A DNA stretch of 58,083 nucleotides from Nitrospira sp. SB0677_bin_15. Its GTDB lineage: Bacteria > Nitrospirota > Nitrospiria > Nitrospirales > UBA8639. The notes under the pieces are model-generated. The model was given only the letters and a program-made list of their open reading frames with translations. It was not told the origin of the DNA and did no database searches. Of this stretch, positions 15,701 to 24,472 are shown one piece after another (within the stretch, counting starts at the first letter, position 1; each line of letters opens with the position of its first letter). The stretch is taken from NCBI GenBank assembly GCA_009842645.1, contig VYFB01000020.1, positions 1 to 58,083 of the forward strand, in the 5' to 3' direction. The position numbers and the translations under genes are program-made.

Positions 15701-18700
15701 ACTGTTTCCGTCGGATCCGGCGTGGATGAACGATCACCGCGTTTTCGAACGGGTGATTGCACCCGGGGCACTCTACGGCGCCATGGCGACCGCAGTTTCC
15801 CTGAACGAAGAGGGCGGACCGGTGATGGTCGAGGATTTTCTGATGCAGAATGCGTTGGTCTTCCCCGAGAGCGACTCCGAGGACAGAACAGGCGAACGGG
15901 GTCGGATAGTGCAGGTGCTGCTCGATGATTCCGGGGAGAAACCGGGACGCCGCGTCCAGATCCTGAGCAAAGGGAATACCGGCGAGGGATGGACGCTGCA
16001 CGCAGAAGGCCGGATCTCATCAGGATTCCTCACACCGGAAACCGGAACAAGAGTGGACCTGGAAAGCCTGAAGGCCGGTCTGTCGCCGATAGACGTATCA
16101 GCCTTCTATCGCGCCAAGACCGGAGTCGGGATCGATCTCGGTCCGTCGTTCCGCACATTGGTGAGGGTCTGGTCACGGCCAGGCGAGGCATTGGGGGAAG
16201 TGACGTTCCCGGAAGCGCTCGGCCAAAACGGAGTCGACGCCCACCCGCTCCTGTTGGATGGTTGCTTCCAGGTCATAGGAGCAGCGCGCAATCCGTCCGG
16301 GGCCGAAGACGGAATCACCTATCTGCCGTTCGGGTGGGAACGGTTGTGGCTGACGGGGCGGCTACCGGATCAGGTCGTCTGTCACGTGCGTATGCGTGAG
16401 GCGAGCCGGGGGCCGGCTGAGGAAACCGGCGAGCCGCCGGAAGTCCTGGTCGCCGACCTTCATCTCTACGACGCAAGCGGGACATTGCTCGGTGAGTTCA
16501 CCGGATACACGGTGAAGCGAGCAACGAGGGCGGCGCTGCTGTCAGCAGTCGAAGAGATTCAGGAATTGCTGTACGAGGTTGTATGGCAGGACCGCGCACT
16601 GGCGCCGGGCATGCCGTCTGCGGATTTCCTCACGAGTCCGTCAATCATTGCAACCCGGTCCTGGCCGTTCACCGAATACCTGGCTGCCGAAGGCGTCGAA
16701 GCCGGAGATCGGGCCGCATTGCTGGAAGATCTGGAACGGTTATCGTGGTCCTATGCCCTCATGACCTTGGACAAGCTGGGCTGGGAACGCACCGTAGGTG
16801 AGACCGTGGACTCAGGGGCATTGCGTCAACGTTTCAAGGTCGGAGCGGAACACGAACGCCTGTTCCGTCGCATGCTGGAGATGCTGGTCAAGTCCGGCGT
16901 GCTGGAAGCGACGAACCACGGTTTCGTCGTCAAGGTCGGAACCGGGGATGCGTTGCCGGACAAAGCGAACGGCGGTCCCGACGAGTTCGCGAGCCGGATG
17001 ACTGCGCAATACCCGCATGGGTCGAACGAGATCGGACTGTTCCGGCGCAGTGCCAACGCCTTGGCGGAGGTACTGCTCGGCCACGTGGACCCGCTAACGC
17101 TGCTGTTCAGCAGTGGGGAACCGACCGCGGCCGACCTGTACCTGAAAGCTCCGGTGGCGCGAGCGGCAAATAAGATGCTGGCGAATGCCGTTGCGGCGCT
17201 CTTGGATGGACTGCCTGACGCAAGGAGTCTGCGGGTCCTGGAGATCGGCGCCGGTACAGGGTCGGCCACAGCGTCGGTGCTGCCGGAACTCCCGGACGGG
17301 CGATTCGACTACGTCTACACGGACATCTCGGCCGGTTTCTTTGCGGAGGCAGAGTCGCGTTTCGGAGGCAAGGAGACGTCGATCGAATACCGGGTGTTGG
17401 ATATCGAAACGGATCCAATCGCGCAGGGCTTCGACGCGCATGGGTACGACTTGGTGATTGCATCCAACGTGCTGCACGCGACGAGGTATCTCAACGAGAC
17501 ACTGGCCCACTGCTTGGCGCTGCTCGCGCCGTCGGGTCAGTTGGTGGCGCTCGAAAACCTGCGAGGCCAGGGTTGGCTGGATCTGACGTTCGGACAGTTG
17601 GCCGGCTGGTGGCGGTTTTCCGACGACTACCGTCCTCACCACGCTTTGGCAAGCCCAGCGGTGTGGCGGCAGGCGCTCGGGGATGCAGGGTTCGGCAAAG
17701 TTGCAATCCTGGGAGTGGACGAGTCAGACCCAAACGCGAACCCGGACCGGAGCGTGATCGTGGCACAGGGACCGGCGGAGGTCACCGAGCCTCCCGGCGC
17801 GTGGGTGATGGCGACCGACCGTAACGGCGTGGCAACGGAACTGGCAACGGAATTGGCCGCGCGGAACCAGACCGTCGTGCTGGCGAGCAGTGAAGCGCCG
17901 GAGAATGGAAAGCCGTCGCCGGCTGGCGCCGGTGTGTTCGAGATGCATGTGGAACCGGAACAACGCGAGTCATGGCAATCGCTCCTGAAAAGGCTGCCCC
18001 GAAACTTGCCCTTCCACGGTGTCGTCCATTTCACGGCGCTGGACGGTCACGGGGCGCAGGCCACGACCGGGGAAATGGCAGAGGACGCGAGACAGGCCGG
18101 GGCAAGCGCATTGGCGTTGACGCAGGCCCTGCTCGACTCCGACATCACACCGGCAAAAGGCCTGTGGTTGATCACACGCGGGGCGCAGGTATTGGAGAGA
18201 GAACGTGGCGGGGAACTCGCCGGTGCCACGCTGTGGGGGTTCGGCAAGGTCGTGTCCCGGGAAGCCGTCCACTTGCAGCCGAGGATGATCGATCTCGACC
18301 CCGAATTGACGGCACCCGGAGCCGACCTCGCAAATGAGTTGCTGTACCCGGACTCCGATACCCACGTCGCCTATCGGTTCGGACGCCGCCAGGCCGCCCG
18401 TCTAATTCGTGTCGGGGCCGAGATGGAGCGACTCATGTTGCCCGAAGAATCACGCTGGCTGCTGGAGCCCGATGCCGGCGGCTCGATCGAGAAAATGCGG
18501 GTCGAGCCATTATCGGCACGTAACCTGGAACCGCGTGAGGTGCGCGTGGCCATCGAAGCAACCGGGCTCAACTTCTGGGACGTGTTCCGCGCGATCGGCC
18601 TGATTGACGTCGGATTGTTGGGCGGAGAATTTTGCGGCAAGGTCCTCGAAACGGGGGCCGGGGTTTCAACCGTCTCGGCAGGTGACCTCGTAGTCGGGTT

Positions 18701-21700
18701 GGCGTTCGGTACGTTCGGGTCGGAGACCGTGACACGTGAAGAGATGGTAGCGCGCGCGCCGGCAGGGATTCCGGTTACGGCACTGGCCACGATGCCGACC
18801 GCGTTCGTGTCAGCCGTCCTGTCGTTCGATCTCTCAGGGCTGGAAGCCGGTGAACGGGTGCTGATTCACGCCGGCGCGGGCGGCGTCGGCGTGGCGGCCA
18901 TCCAGGTGGCACATGCCGCGGGAGCGGAGGTCTTCGCCACCGCAAGCGTGCGCAAGCAGAGCTATCTCCGGTCTCTGGGCGTGGCGCATGTATTTGACAG
19001 CCGCACGACCGCATTCGGCCAGAAGATCCTCGAAGCGACGGACGGCGCCGGTGTAGACGTGGTGCTGAACAGCCTGACCGGAGAAGGCTTCATTGAGGCG
19101 AGCCTGTCCTGCCTGAAGCACGGCGGCCGGTTTGTGGAGTTGGCAAGGGTGGACATCTACAGTGAGGAGCAAATGGCGGCGGCGCGGCCGGACGTGTCCT
19201 ACCACGTCCTGAAACTGGACGTGCTCAAGGAGGATTTCCCTGCGGAGCCGGGAGACGCCCTGAGGCGCGTGATGAAACGGCTGGAAACCGGAAACCTGAC
19301 ACCGATCATCCACAGCCAGTGGTCCCTGAACGAAGCGGGACGGGCCATGAAGTTCATGCGCGCGGCACGACACATCGGCAAGATCGTCCTCGTCACGTCG
19401 CCGCTGGAGAGTGGCCGGTTGCGACAGGACCGGACCTACCTCGTGACCGGCGGTCTGGGCGGCATCGGGTGCGTCATGGCTGGCTGGCTGGCTGACCGGG
19501 GAGCGGGGACGATCGTGCTGAACGGACGGCGGCCACCAGACGCGGAAGCCGAAGAAACGATCGAGGCGCTCAAGAAACGCGGGGTGACGGTTCAGGTGGA
19601 ATTGGCAGACGTGACGGATGAGGAAGCGGTGAATGCGATGTTGGAACGGATGAACCGGGAACTGCCGCCGCTCGGAGGTGTGATCCACAGCGTGGGTGTG
19701 CTGTCGGACGGTGCGCTCGAAAATCAGACTTGGGAGAAGTTCGAGGCGGTGCTCTGGCCGAAGGTCTTGGGGGCTTGGCACCTGCACCGGTCGACCGTGG
19801 ACCGTGACCTGGATTTCTTTGTCCTCTTTTCGAGCATCGTCGGCGTGATGGGCAATCCGGGGCAGGCAAACCATGCCGCGGCCAATGCCTTTCTGGATCA
19901 ACTCGCTGGCCACCGCCGCGCGCTGGGACTGCCCGGACAGGCCATTGCCTGGGGGGCATGGTCGGGCCTTGGCGAAGCTGAAGAACAACGGGAGCGGATC
20001 GACCGGCAACGGGCGGCACTCGGCGGGGGTTGGTTCACTCCGCAGCAGGGACTCAAGGCGTTCGATAGGCTGGTGCGCCAGGATGTCACGACTTCCGTGG
20101 TGATGGCGATGGACTGGTCGGTGTTCGGAGAGGCGATCAAAAGCCGCCCTCCCCTGTTTGAAGATCTGCTGTCCGCGACCCCTGAAGCCGATGGCTCGGA
20201 CTCGTCAGGCGACGTGTTATCCAGGCTACGGGACACGCCCGCAGGGGAGCGCGCGAACCTGCTGATGTCGTTCCTGCAACGTGAGGTACAATCGGTGCTG
20301 AGACTGCCGTCGGCCCCGGCGCCGACGGTGGGATTTTTCGATCTGGGGATGGACTCGCTCATGGCCGTGGAGTTGCGGAACAGGTTGAACCGGGCATTTT
20401 CCGGAACATATACGGCGCCCAATACGCTGGTGTTCGACTATCCGAACATCGTGGCTCTCGCCCGTCACCTGAACGGTGAAATCTGCGAGTCCGGCCCGGT
20501 CGGCACCGGGGTTGTTCTGCAGGCGCCATTTCAACCGAAGCCCTATCCGGCAGTACCGCAAAGGGGCGACGAAATTGCAATCGTCGGCATGGCATGTCGC
20601 TTCCCCGGCGCTCCGAATCTCGCAGCCTTCTGGCGTCAACTCGAATCAGGCGGCGATGCCGTCACGGAGGGACGACAGGATTCCGGTCCCTGGAATGGTG
20701 TTTCAGGAAACCCCAGCGCCGAAAAAACCTCTTACCGGCACGGCGGATTTGTCGAGAAGATCGACCGGTTCGACGCAAGTTTCTTTGGAATCAGGCCGAT
20801 CGAGGCGCGCATGATGGACCCGCGTCAACGGATGCTGCTGGAAACGAGTTGGGAGGCCATCGAGACCGCGGGCATGAACCCCGGGCGGCTGAACGGCAGC
20901 AAGACGGGGGTGTACGTCGGGATCGGCAGCAGTGACTACCGGGACCTGATCGCGGCCAGCGGTGAGGATGACGGTTATCTCGGCACGGCCGGAAGCGTGA
21001 CCGTCGGCCGGGTTGCCTTCGCATTGGGTCTCATGGGGCCGGCAATGGCACTGGACACGGCCTGCGCGTCGTCACTGGTTGCGGTACATCAGGCCGTCGC
21101 AGGTTTGCAGCGAGGCGAAGTGGACCTGGCCCTGGTCGGAGGCGTGAACGCGATCCTGTCTCCCGGTATTATGAAATTCATGAAGGAAGTGGGGATGCTG
21201 TCGCCAAGTGGGCGGTGCAGGATTTTCGACGCCTCGGCGGACGGCTTTGTGCGGGGCGAAGGGTGCGGGATGGTGATCCTCAAGCGGCTGGGCGAGGCCA
21301 AGGCTGACGGCGACCAGATCTGGGGCGTGGTGCGGGGCTCGGCCGTGAACCAGAACGGAGCGAGCGCAGGCCTCGCGGTTCCGAACGGACCGGCGCAGGA
21401 GCGGGTGATTGAGGAGGCGCTGTCGCGGGCGGGAGTGGCGCCGGCAGACGTGGATTACCTGGAAGCGCACGGAATGGGGACGGACTTGGGCGACCCTATT
21501 GAAGTGCAGGCCGCAGCCGCGGTTTACGGCAAAGGACGTGAACCCGGTCGCCCGCTCCTGATCGGCTCGGTGAAAACGAACGTCGGCCACCTGGAATCAG
21601 CGGCGGGGATCGCGGGCCTGATCAAAGTCATCCTGGCAATGAAGCAGGGTGCGATTCCCAAACACCTGCACTTCCGCGGTCCGAACCCCAACATGGACTG

Positions 21701-22871
21701 GAACCGTCTGCCTGTGCGGGTGACCGCCGAATTGATGGAGTGGCCGCAAGTCCCCGACCGGCCGCCACGAGCGGGAATCAGCGCGTTCGGGCTTTCGGGC
21801 ACGAACACGCACGTGGTGGTGGAAGGGTATGGCGACCCGGACAACGCCGTCTCCGATGCGCGGCTTTGGCCCACGGGTGCCGCACAGCCCGTGGCCGTTG
21901 TCCTGCCGGAATCCCTGGCAAATCTGCCATCGGCCGAGGAAGCATTCGTCGCTCGCAAGACGCGATTCCTGCCTCTGTCCGGGAAATCAGACTCGGCGCT
22001 ACGGGACTTGGCGAAGCAGTACCTGTTGTGGCTCGACGAACACGAGCTTTCATCAGGGGACGCCGTTGATCAACTGCTCGCGGACGCGGCGTGGACCGCC
22101 GGTATGGGACGGAGTCATTTTGACTATCGGTCCGGGATCGTATTTCACGATGCCAAGTCACTACGGGACGGGCTCAAGTATGCGACAGAAGCAGGCGAAA
22201 GGCCAAAGCCGCGGCCAACGAGCAAAGTGGCGTTCGCATATGCGGGACAGACCGGCCAATGGATTCAAATGGGGAAAGCCCTCTATGAGAGCGAGCCTGT
22301 GGCGCGGGCAGTATTGGATCGTTGCGATGAGGTACTGCGGGAAGCGCAGGACGCCTCGTTGCTGGACATGATGTTCGGACAAACGCCCGATGAACTGGCG
22401 GGATGGACGCAGCCGGCGATCTACGCACTGGAATGTGCGCTCACGGCGCTGTGGGCGAGCGTGGGGATTCGTCCGAACGTGGTATTAGGGCATGGTCTCG
22501 GAGAGTTGGCCGCGGCGCAGGCAACCGGAGTGTTCAGTTTGGAGGACGGGTTGCGCATTTCCGCGACACAAGACGCCCTGATCGAGAGGTTACCGGAAGT
22601 GGGAGCGGCAGCGCTCGACAACTTGCAAGCGGTGGTGGAGATTGGTCCGTGCTCGACGCCGGATTCGCCCCCCGGAAACGACAAGGAAACGGTCATGCTG
22701 TCGAGTCTCCCCGAACCGGGCGCATTCGCAGAGGCGGTTGCAGCGGCGTACACTGCGGGACTCCAGATCTCCTTTGCCGGACTGTTCGCGGGAGAAACCC
22801 GTCGCCGGGTCTCACTGCCCACCTACCCGTTCCAACGCCGTCGCCACTGGATAGGGATACCAAAGCAGTAA
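12759..22871 (+). CDS. Type I polyketide synthase, KS-AT-DH-cMT-ER-KR-ACP-KS-AT(dead)
   Basis: 3370 residues. Module 1 is fully reducing and C-methylating: KS about 28-455 (C201, H336, H376), AT about 588-890 (S683 in GHSLGE, H790), DH about 960-1255 (H993, D1167), methyltransferase (EIGAGTG 1495-1501), ER (HAGAGGVGV from 2037), KR (TGGLGGIG 2230-2237; S2359), ACP (S2533 in GMDSL). A second KS follows (about 2595-3020; C2769, H2904, H2944), then an AT that has lost its nucleophile (GHGLGE, Gly3246) and about 135 residues including the active-site His. The protein ends at the AT-DH border, with no second ACP and no thioesterase. Oddities: the KR tyrosine position is His2372, DH has Glu for Gly in HxxxGxxxxP, and KS2 has Met for Thr in EAHGTGT. 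The order resembles iterative highly reducing synthases. Product unknown. Confidence 0.95.
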   Translation: MKKKSPEPSEKPRSEPEIQKPANSISNQPIAIVGMACRFPGAPDLLAFWHLLEAGVNAVSEGVPGSGSGRVGQLFPDAVESKACRFGAYLDGLDLFDAAFFRISPVEAQLLDPQQRLMLETSWLALEDAGMDPDRLRGSRTGVYAGISNNEYRRLILASNDSADPAASLYTITGTSYNTAIGRVAFALGLEGAAMAVDTACSSSLVAIHQAVTGLQRGETDLALAGGVHTILSGRLLELRANAGMLSPDGRCATFDAAANGYVRGEGCGIVVLKRLSEAEADGDRIWGVIRSTALNQDGASPGLTVPNGMAQERCIEEALRRAGVLPSHVDYVEAHGTGTIVGDPIELQAMGTVYAKGRETERPLLIGSVKTNFGHLESAAGVAGLIKVILAMRRGVIPKHLHFQNPTPQVDWDRLPLQVTSVPTNWPPHSDRPSLAGVSGFGWSGTNAHVIVEEYPIRNAAGTAEQYWPAGAAQPVAAALPESMATLPMVKEGLAARTTRLLPLSGKSDEALRDLAKQYLSWLDEHALSSWDAADPLLADMTWTAGIGRSHFSHRAGVVFHDAASLRDQLKQLVEANEGPGPRTATKVAFAYTGQASQWIGMGEALYASEPVVRAVLERCDAVLRETRDASLLDVMFGRAGVAGISLHDMAWTQPAIYALECALTALWASVGIRPDVVVGHSLGELAAAQAAGVFSLEDGLRFAATRGALMAALPEAGAMAAVFAPASQVAATVREQNAKTGGTGVSIAADNGAHQVISGTVEAVEAISERFLSEDLLVNRLNTTLGAHSALVEPMLGDLEAALDGVAIHSPSLTLVSNLTGHEIEPGEMLDGDYWKQHARQPVAFASGVRTLAELGVDLVMEIGPHSVLGPMVSLSWPESERTPSPVVLWSLRQPSGNAPADGSTFVKAVAGAYAAGLPICFAGLFAGETRRRISLPGYPFQREHHWIEAPKRRRRSAGHPLLGIRHESARGEITFETELFPSDPAWMNDHRVFERVIAPGALYGAMATAVSLNEEGGPVMVEDFLMQNALVFPESDSEDRTGERGRIVQVLLDDSGEKPGRRVQILSKGNTGEGWTLHAEGRISSGFLTPETGTRVDLESLKAGLSPIDVSAFYRAKTGVGIDLGPSFRTLVRVWSRPGEALGEVTFPEALGQNGVDAHPLLLDGCFQVIGAARNPSGAEDGITYLPFGWERLWLTGRLPDQVVCHVRMREASRGPAEETGEPPEVLVADLHLYDASGTLLGEFTGYTVKRATRAALLSAVEEIQELLYEVVWQDRALAPGMPSADFLTSPSIIATRSWPFTEYLAAEGVEAGDRAALLEDLERLSWSYALMTLDKLGWERTVGETVDSGALRQRFKVGAEHERLFRRMLEMLVKSGVLEATNHGFVVKVGTGDALPDKANGGPDEFASRMTAQYPHGSNEIGLFRRSANALAEVLLGHVDPLTLLFSSGEPTAADLYLKAPVARAANKMLANAVAALLDGLPDARSLRVLEIGAGTGSATASVLPELPDGRFDYVYTDISAGFFAEAESRFGGKETSIEYRVLDIETDPIAQGFDAHGYDLVIASNVLHATRYLNETLAHCLALLAPSGQLVALENLRGQGWLDLTFGQLAGWWRFSDDYRPHHALASPAVWRQALGDAGFGKVAILGVDESDPNANPDRSVIVAQGPAEVTEPPGAWVMATDRNGVATELATELAARNQTVVLASSEAPENGKPSPAGAGVFEMHVEPEQRESWQSLLKRLPRNLPFHGVVHFTALDGHGAQATTGEMAEDARQAGASALALTQALLDSDITPAKGLWLITRGAQVLERERGGELAGATLWGFGKVVSREAVHLQPRMIDLDPELTAPGADLANELLYPDSDTHVAYRFGRRQAARLIRVGAEMERLMLPEESRWLLEPDAGGSIEKMRVEPLSARNLEPREVRVAIEATGLNFWDVFRAIGLIDVGLLGGEFCGKVLETGAGVSTVSAGDLVVGLAFGTFGSETVTREEMVARAPAGIPVTALATMPTAFVSAVLSFDLSGLEAGERVLIHAGAGGVGVAAIQVAHAAGAEVFATASVRKQSYLRSLGVAHVFDSRTTAFGQKILEATDGAGVDVVLNSLTGEGFIEASLSCLKHGGRFVELARVDIYSEEQMAAARPDVSYHVLKLDVLKEDFPAEPGDALRRVMKRLETGNLTPIIHSQWSLNEAGRAMKFMRAARHIGKIVLVTSPLESGRLRQDRTYLVTGGLGGIGCVMAGWLADRGAGTIVLNGRRPPDAEAEETIEALKKRGVTVQVELADVTDEEAVNAMLERMNRELPPLGGVIHSVGVLSDGALENQTWEKFEAVLWPKVLGAWHLHRSTVDRDLDFFVLFSSIVGVMGNPGQANHAAANAFLDQLAGHRRALGLPGQAIAWGAWSGLGEAEEQRERIDRQRAALGGGWFTPQQGLKAFDRLVRQDVTTSVVMAMDWSVFGEAIKSRPPLFEDLLSATPEADGSDSSGDVLSRLRDTPAGERANLLMSFLQREVQSVLRLPSAPAPTVGFFDLGMDSLMAVELRNRLNRAFSGTYTAPNTLVFDYPNIVALARHLNGEICESGPVGTGVVLQAPFQPKPYPAVPQRGDEIAIVGMACRFPGAPNLAAFWRQLESGGDAVTEGRQDSGPWNGVSGNPSAEKTSYRHGGFVEKIDRFDASFFGIRPIEARMMDPRQRMLLETSWEAIETAGMNPGRLNGSKTGVYVGIGSSDYRDLIAASGEDDGYLGTAGSVTVGRVAFALGLMGPAMALDTACASSLVAVHQAVAGLQRGEVDLALVGGVNAILSPGIMKFMKEVGMLSPSGRCRIFDASADGFVRGEGCGMVILKRLGEAKADGDQIWGVVRGSAVNQNGASAGLAVPNGPAQERVIEEALSRAGVAPADVDYLEAHGMGTDLGDPIEVQAAAAVYGKGREPGRPLLIGSVKTNVGHLESAAGIAGLIKVILAMKQGAIPKHLHFRGPNPNMDWNRLPVRVTAELMEWPQVPDRPPRAGISAFGLSGTNTHVVVEGYGDPDNAVSDARLWPTGAAQPVAVVLPESLANLPSAEEAFVARKTRFLPLSGKSDSALRDLAKQYLLWLDEHELSSGDAVDQLLADAAWTAGMGRSHFDYRSGIVFHDAKSLRDGLKYATEAGERPKPRPTSKVAFAYAGQTGQWIQMGKALYESEPVARAVLDRCDEVLREAQDASLLDMMFGQTPDELAGWTQPAIYALECALTALWASVGIRPNVVLGHGLGELAAAQATGVFSLEDGLRISATQDALIERLPEVGAAALDNLQAVVEIGPCSTPDSPPGNDKETVMLSSLPEPGAFAEAVAAAYTAGLQISFAGLFAGETRRRVSLPTYPFQRRRHWIGIPKQ

Positions 22872-23090
22872 CCTCTCAATCTGTCATTCCCGCCAAAAAG
22901 AACTGGATCCTCGATTAAGAATAGCCTGCCCTCGACGTTTGTAATCGGGGGTCAGGGAGGAATCCAGAGTCTTTTGCCGTTTCCTGTCTTCGTAAAAAGA
23001 AACAACCCTGGATTCTCGCGTGCGCAAGAGTGACAGAAGGAGAAGGCACGGATGACAACAGAAAAAGCCGGTTTGATTTCCGCATCCGTT
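22872..23090. repeat. Dispersed hairpin repeats between convergent genes
   Basis: The 219-base gap between the PKS end and the convergent hydrolase end is almost entirely repeat: a TGTCATTCCCGCC unit near 22882, a CTGCCCTCGACGTTTGTAAT unit near 22925, and GGATTCTCGC...GCAAGAGTGACAG near 23012-23036. It may act as a bidirectional terminator, but no T-run decides this. Confidence 0.6.
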
Positions 23091-24032
23091 CTACAACAGG
23101 CCGTTGTGTTCAAGAAATTCACGGATGACCGTCACGCACTCCTTTGGGGCTTCGAGTTGAAGGTAGTGCGTCGTCTCCGGCAGAAAGTCATACTCGACAG
23201 TCATCACGTGCTCGAAATCAACCGTCGGCAAATAGGTAAACGGCAGGGTGGGATCGGCTCCGACGATTTTTGTCGGGCATGGCAGCGTTCCCAAATCCAC
23301 CAACGGAGAAAATCCCCCGATGTAATCCATGATCTGGGCTTCGTATTCACGAGGACATCGGAGTTCGTAATCCTGCCCGTTCGGGGACGGCCGAAGTGTC
23401 GTCTTCGCCATCAGGTCCAACACGCCGGGCACGACCCGGGTGAAAGCCGGTAAATAGCTGAGGAGTTCGACAAAGTCCTCTTGCTTTTGGAACCGATACG
23501 CGCGCCGTCGGGTCAATGCAGCGGCACGTTCGGCGGCATCATCAAATTCTGCACGGCTTCTGCCGGGTTTGTACAGCGGGGGATCAAACAGAACCTGCGC
23601 CGCTAGGCTGTTGCTGTCGGCAGATAAGAAGAGAGAAACCAAGGCCGAAGCGGAGTGAAAGACCCCGATTTTGGGTTTGTTCCCGAAGTGCCGGTCAATG
23701 GCTTCCAGAATACATTCCTGATCACGGATCAGGGTCGCAACGTTATGCTTTTTGCGAGCGCCGACGGTGTTCCAACCATGGTTTCTCAGGTCATAGATAA
23801 TAAGGTCGAACTCGTCGGCGAGCAATGACCAGAACGGGTAATAGAGATCTATCGCAAGACCGTTCCCATGGCTCAGCACGAGCCGGACACCATCCGGATT
23901 GCCGTGTCGACGCAGGGTCGTGACGGTGCTCTCGTCGAGACGGACTTCGCACACCGACCGCGGCTCGGGTATCTCCCACACGGGATCCAAAGTCATGGAC
24001 GGATCAGGTCCATTTGAGCCAACGGCGTTCAA
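23091..24032 (-). CDS. Alpha/beta hydrolase (possible trans thioesterase)
   Basis: 313 residues from TTG 24032, which overlaps the ACP stop codon as TTGA; the first ATG (23996) is an alternative. The alpha/beta-hydrolase fold is visible: oxyanion segment SHGNGLAID (54-62), YDLRNHG (80-86), nucleophile elbow IGVFHSASA with Ser127, a late Asp in IVGADPTLPF and a late His in LPETTHYLQL. The elbow is FHSAS rather than GHSxG, unusual but compatible with catalysis. Coupling to a free ACP, beside a PKS lacking a release domain, suggests it hydrolyses or transfers an ACP-bound acyl chain. That is inference; it could also be a general esterase. Convergent to the PKS gene. Confidence 0.7.
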   Translation of the reverse strand: MNAVGSNGPDPSMTLDPVWEIPEPRSVCEVRLDESTVTTLRRHGNPDGVRLVLSHGNGLAIDLYYPFWSLLADEFDLIIYDLRNHGWNTVGARKKHNVATLIRDQECILEAIDRHFGNKPKIGVFHSASALVSLFLSADSNSLAAQVLFDPPLYKPGRSRAEFDDAAERAAALTRRRAYRFQKQEDFVELLSYLPAFTRVVPGVLDLMAKTTLRPSPNGQDYELRCPREYEAQIMDYIGGFSPLVDLGTLPCPTKIVGADPTLPFTYLPTVDFEHVMTVEYDFLPETTHYLQLEAPKECVTVIREFLEHNGLL

Positions 24033-24274
24033 CCTGTACGGCTATCGATAAAGTCGATCAATTTCCGAACGGTGTCAGCCTTCGGACAATCTTCGGGTGT
24101 AAATGTAATGTTGAACTCCCGGGCCACCACTTTCCCGAATGCAAGAACATCCAAAGAGGATACACCCAGGTCAGAGAGGCGGGTATTCAGATCATCGGGC
24201 AGATTCAACGGCTGCCCGTCGACTTTGAGGTTCTCATTAATAAGTGTTTTAACGCGTTCTTCTGTTGACGGCAT
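24029..24274 (-). CDS. Free-standing acyl carrier protein
   Basis: 81 residues from ATG 24274, which has a strong GGAGG ribosome-binding site; an upstream open frame adds a Cys-rich extension that is unlikely to be real. MPSTEERVKTLINENLK is a normal ACP first helix. The phosphopantetheine site is DLGVSSLDVLAF with Ser40; the residue before it is Ser rather than the usual Asp. The end, CPKADTVRKLIDFID, matches ACP helix IV. The gene is translationally coupled (TTGA overlap) to the hydrolase. The nearby PKS ends in KS-AT without a carrier, so this ACP could take its chain, though primary metabolism or another pathway is possible. Confidence 0.85.
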   Translation of the reverse strand: MPSTEERVKTLINENLKVDGQPLNLPDDLNTRLSDLGVSSLDVLAFGKVVAREFNITFTPEDCPKADTVRKLIDFIDSRTG

Positions 24275-24305
24275 AACGTAGTTCCTCCAATAGTAAGTTG
24301 TGAGC

Positions 24306-24321
24306 ATACGAATATCCGTAT
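24306..24321. promoter_or_regulatory. Short palindrome between divergent ACP and SagB-type genes
   Basis: ATACG-AATATC-CGTAT is a perfect 5-6-5 inverted repeat, 32 bases upstream of the ACP start, in the only divergent intergenic region of the locus. It could be an operator shared by both directions. There is no direct evidence beyond symmetry and position. Confidence 0.25.
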
Positions 24322-24472
24322 TGGACCGGAACCGAATCTTACAAAAATAACGGTTGCATGACAAGAACCACACGGTAGCGCAGCAATCCAGTGGCGCCCA
24401 TACCTCGACCGTTTCAGTCATGGAACCCGGTACTTTGTCCTGACACGCGCAGGGTTGTAGAATTCACGTCTG

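Noticed and set aside
18834-20009. 391-codon minus-strand open frame inside the PKS gene
   Set aside because: It lies opposite the ER and KR domains, whose motifs are clear; its composition is that of an antisense shadow.
23091-24032. Classifying the hydrolase as a dedicated type II thioesterase
   Set aside because: Its elbow is FHSAS rather than the usual GHSMG-type site and the sequence is not diagnostic; only a general alpha/beta hydrolase call is supported.
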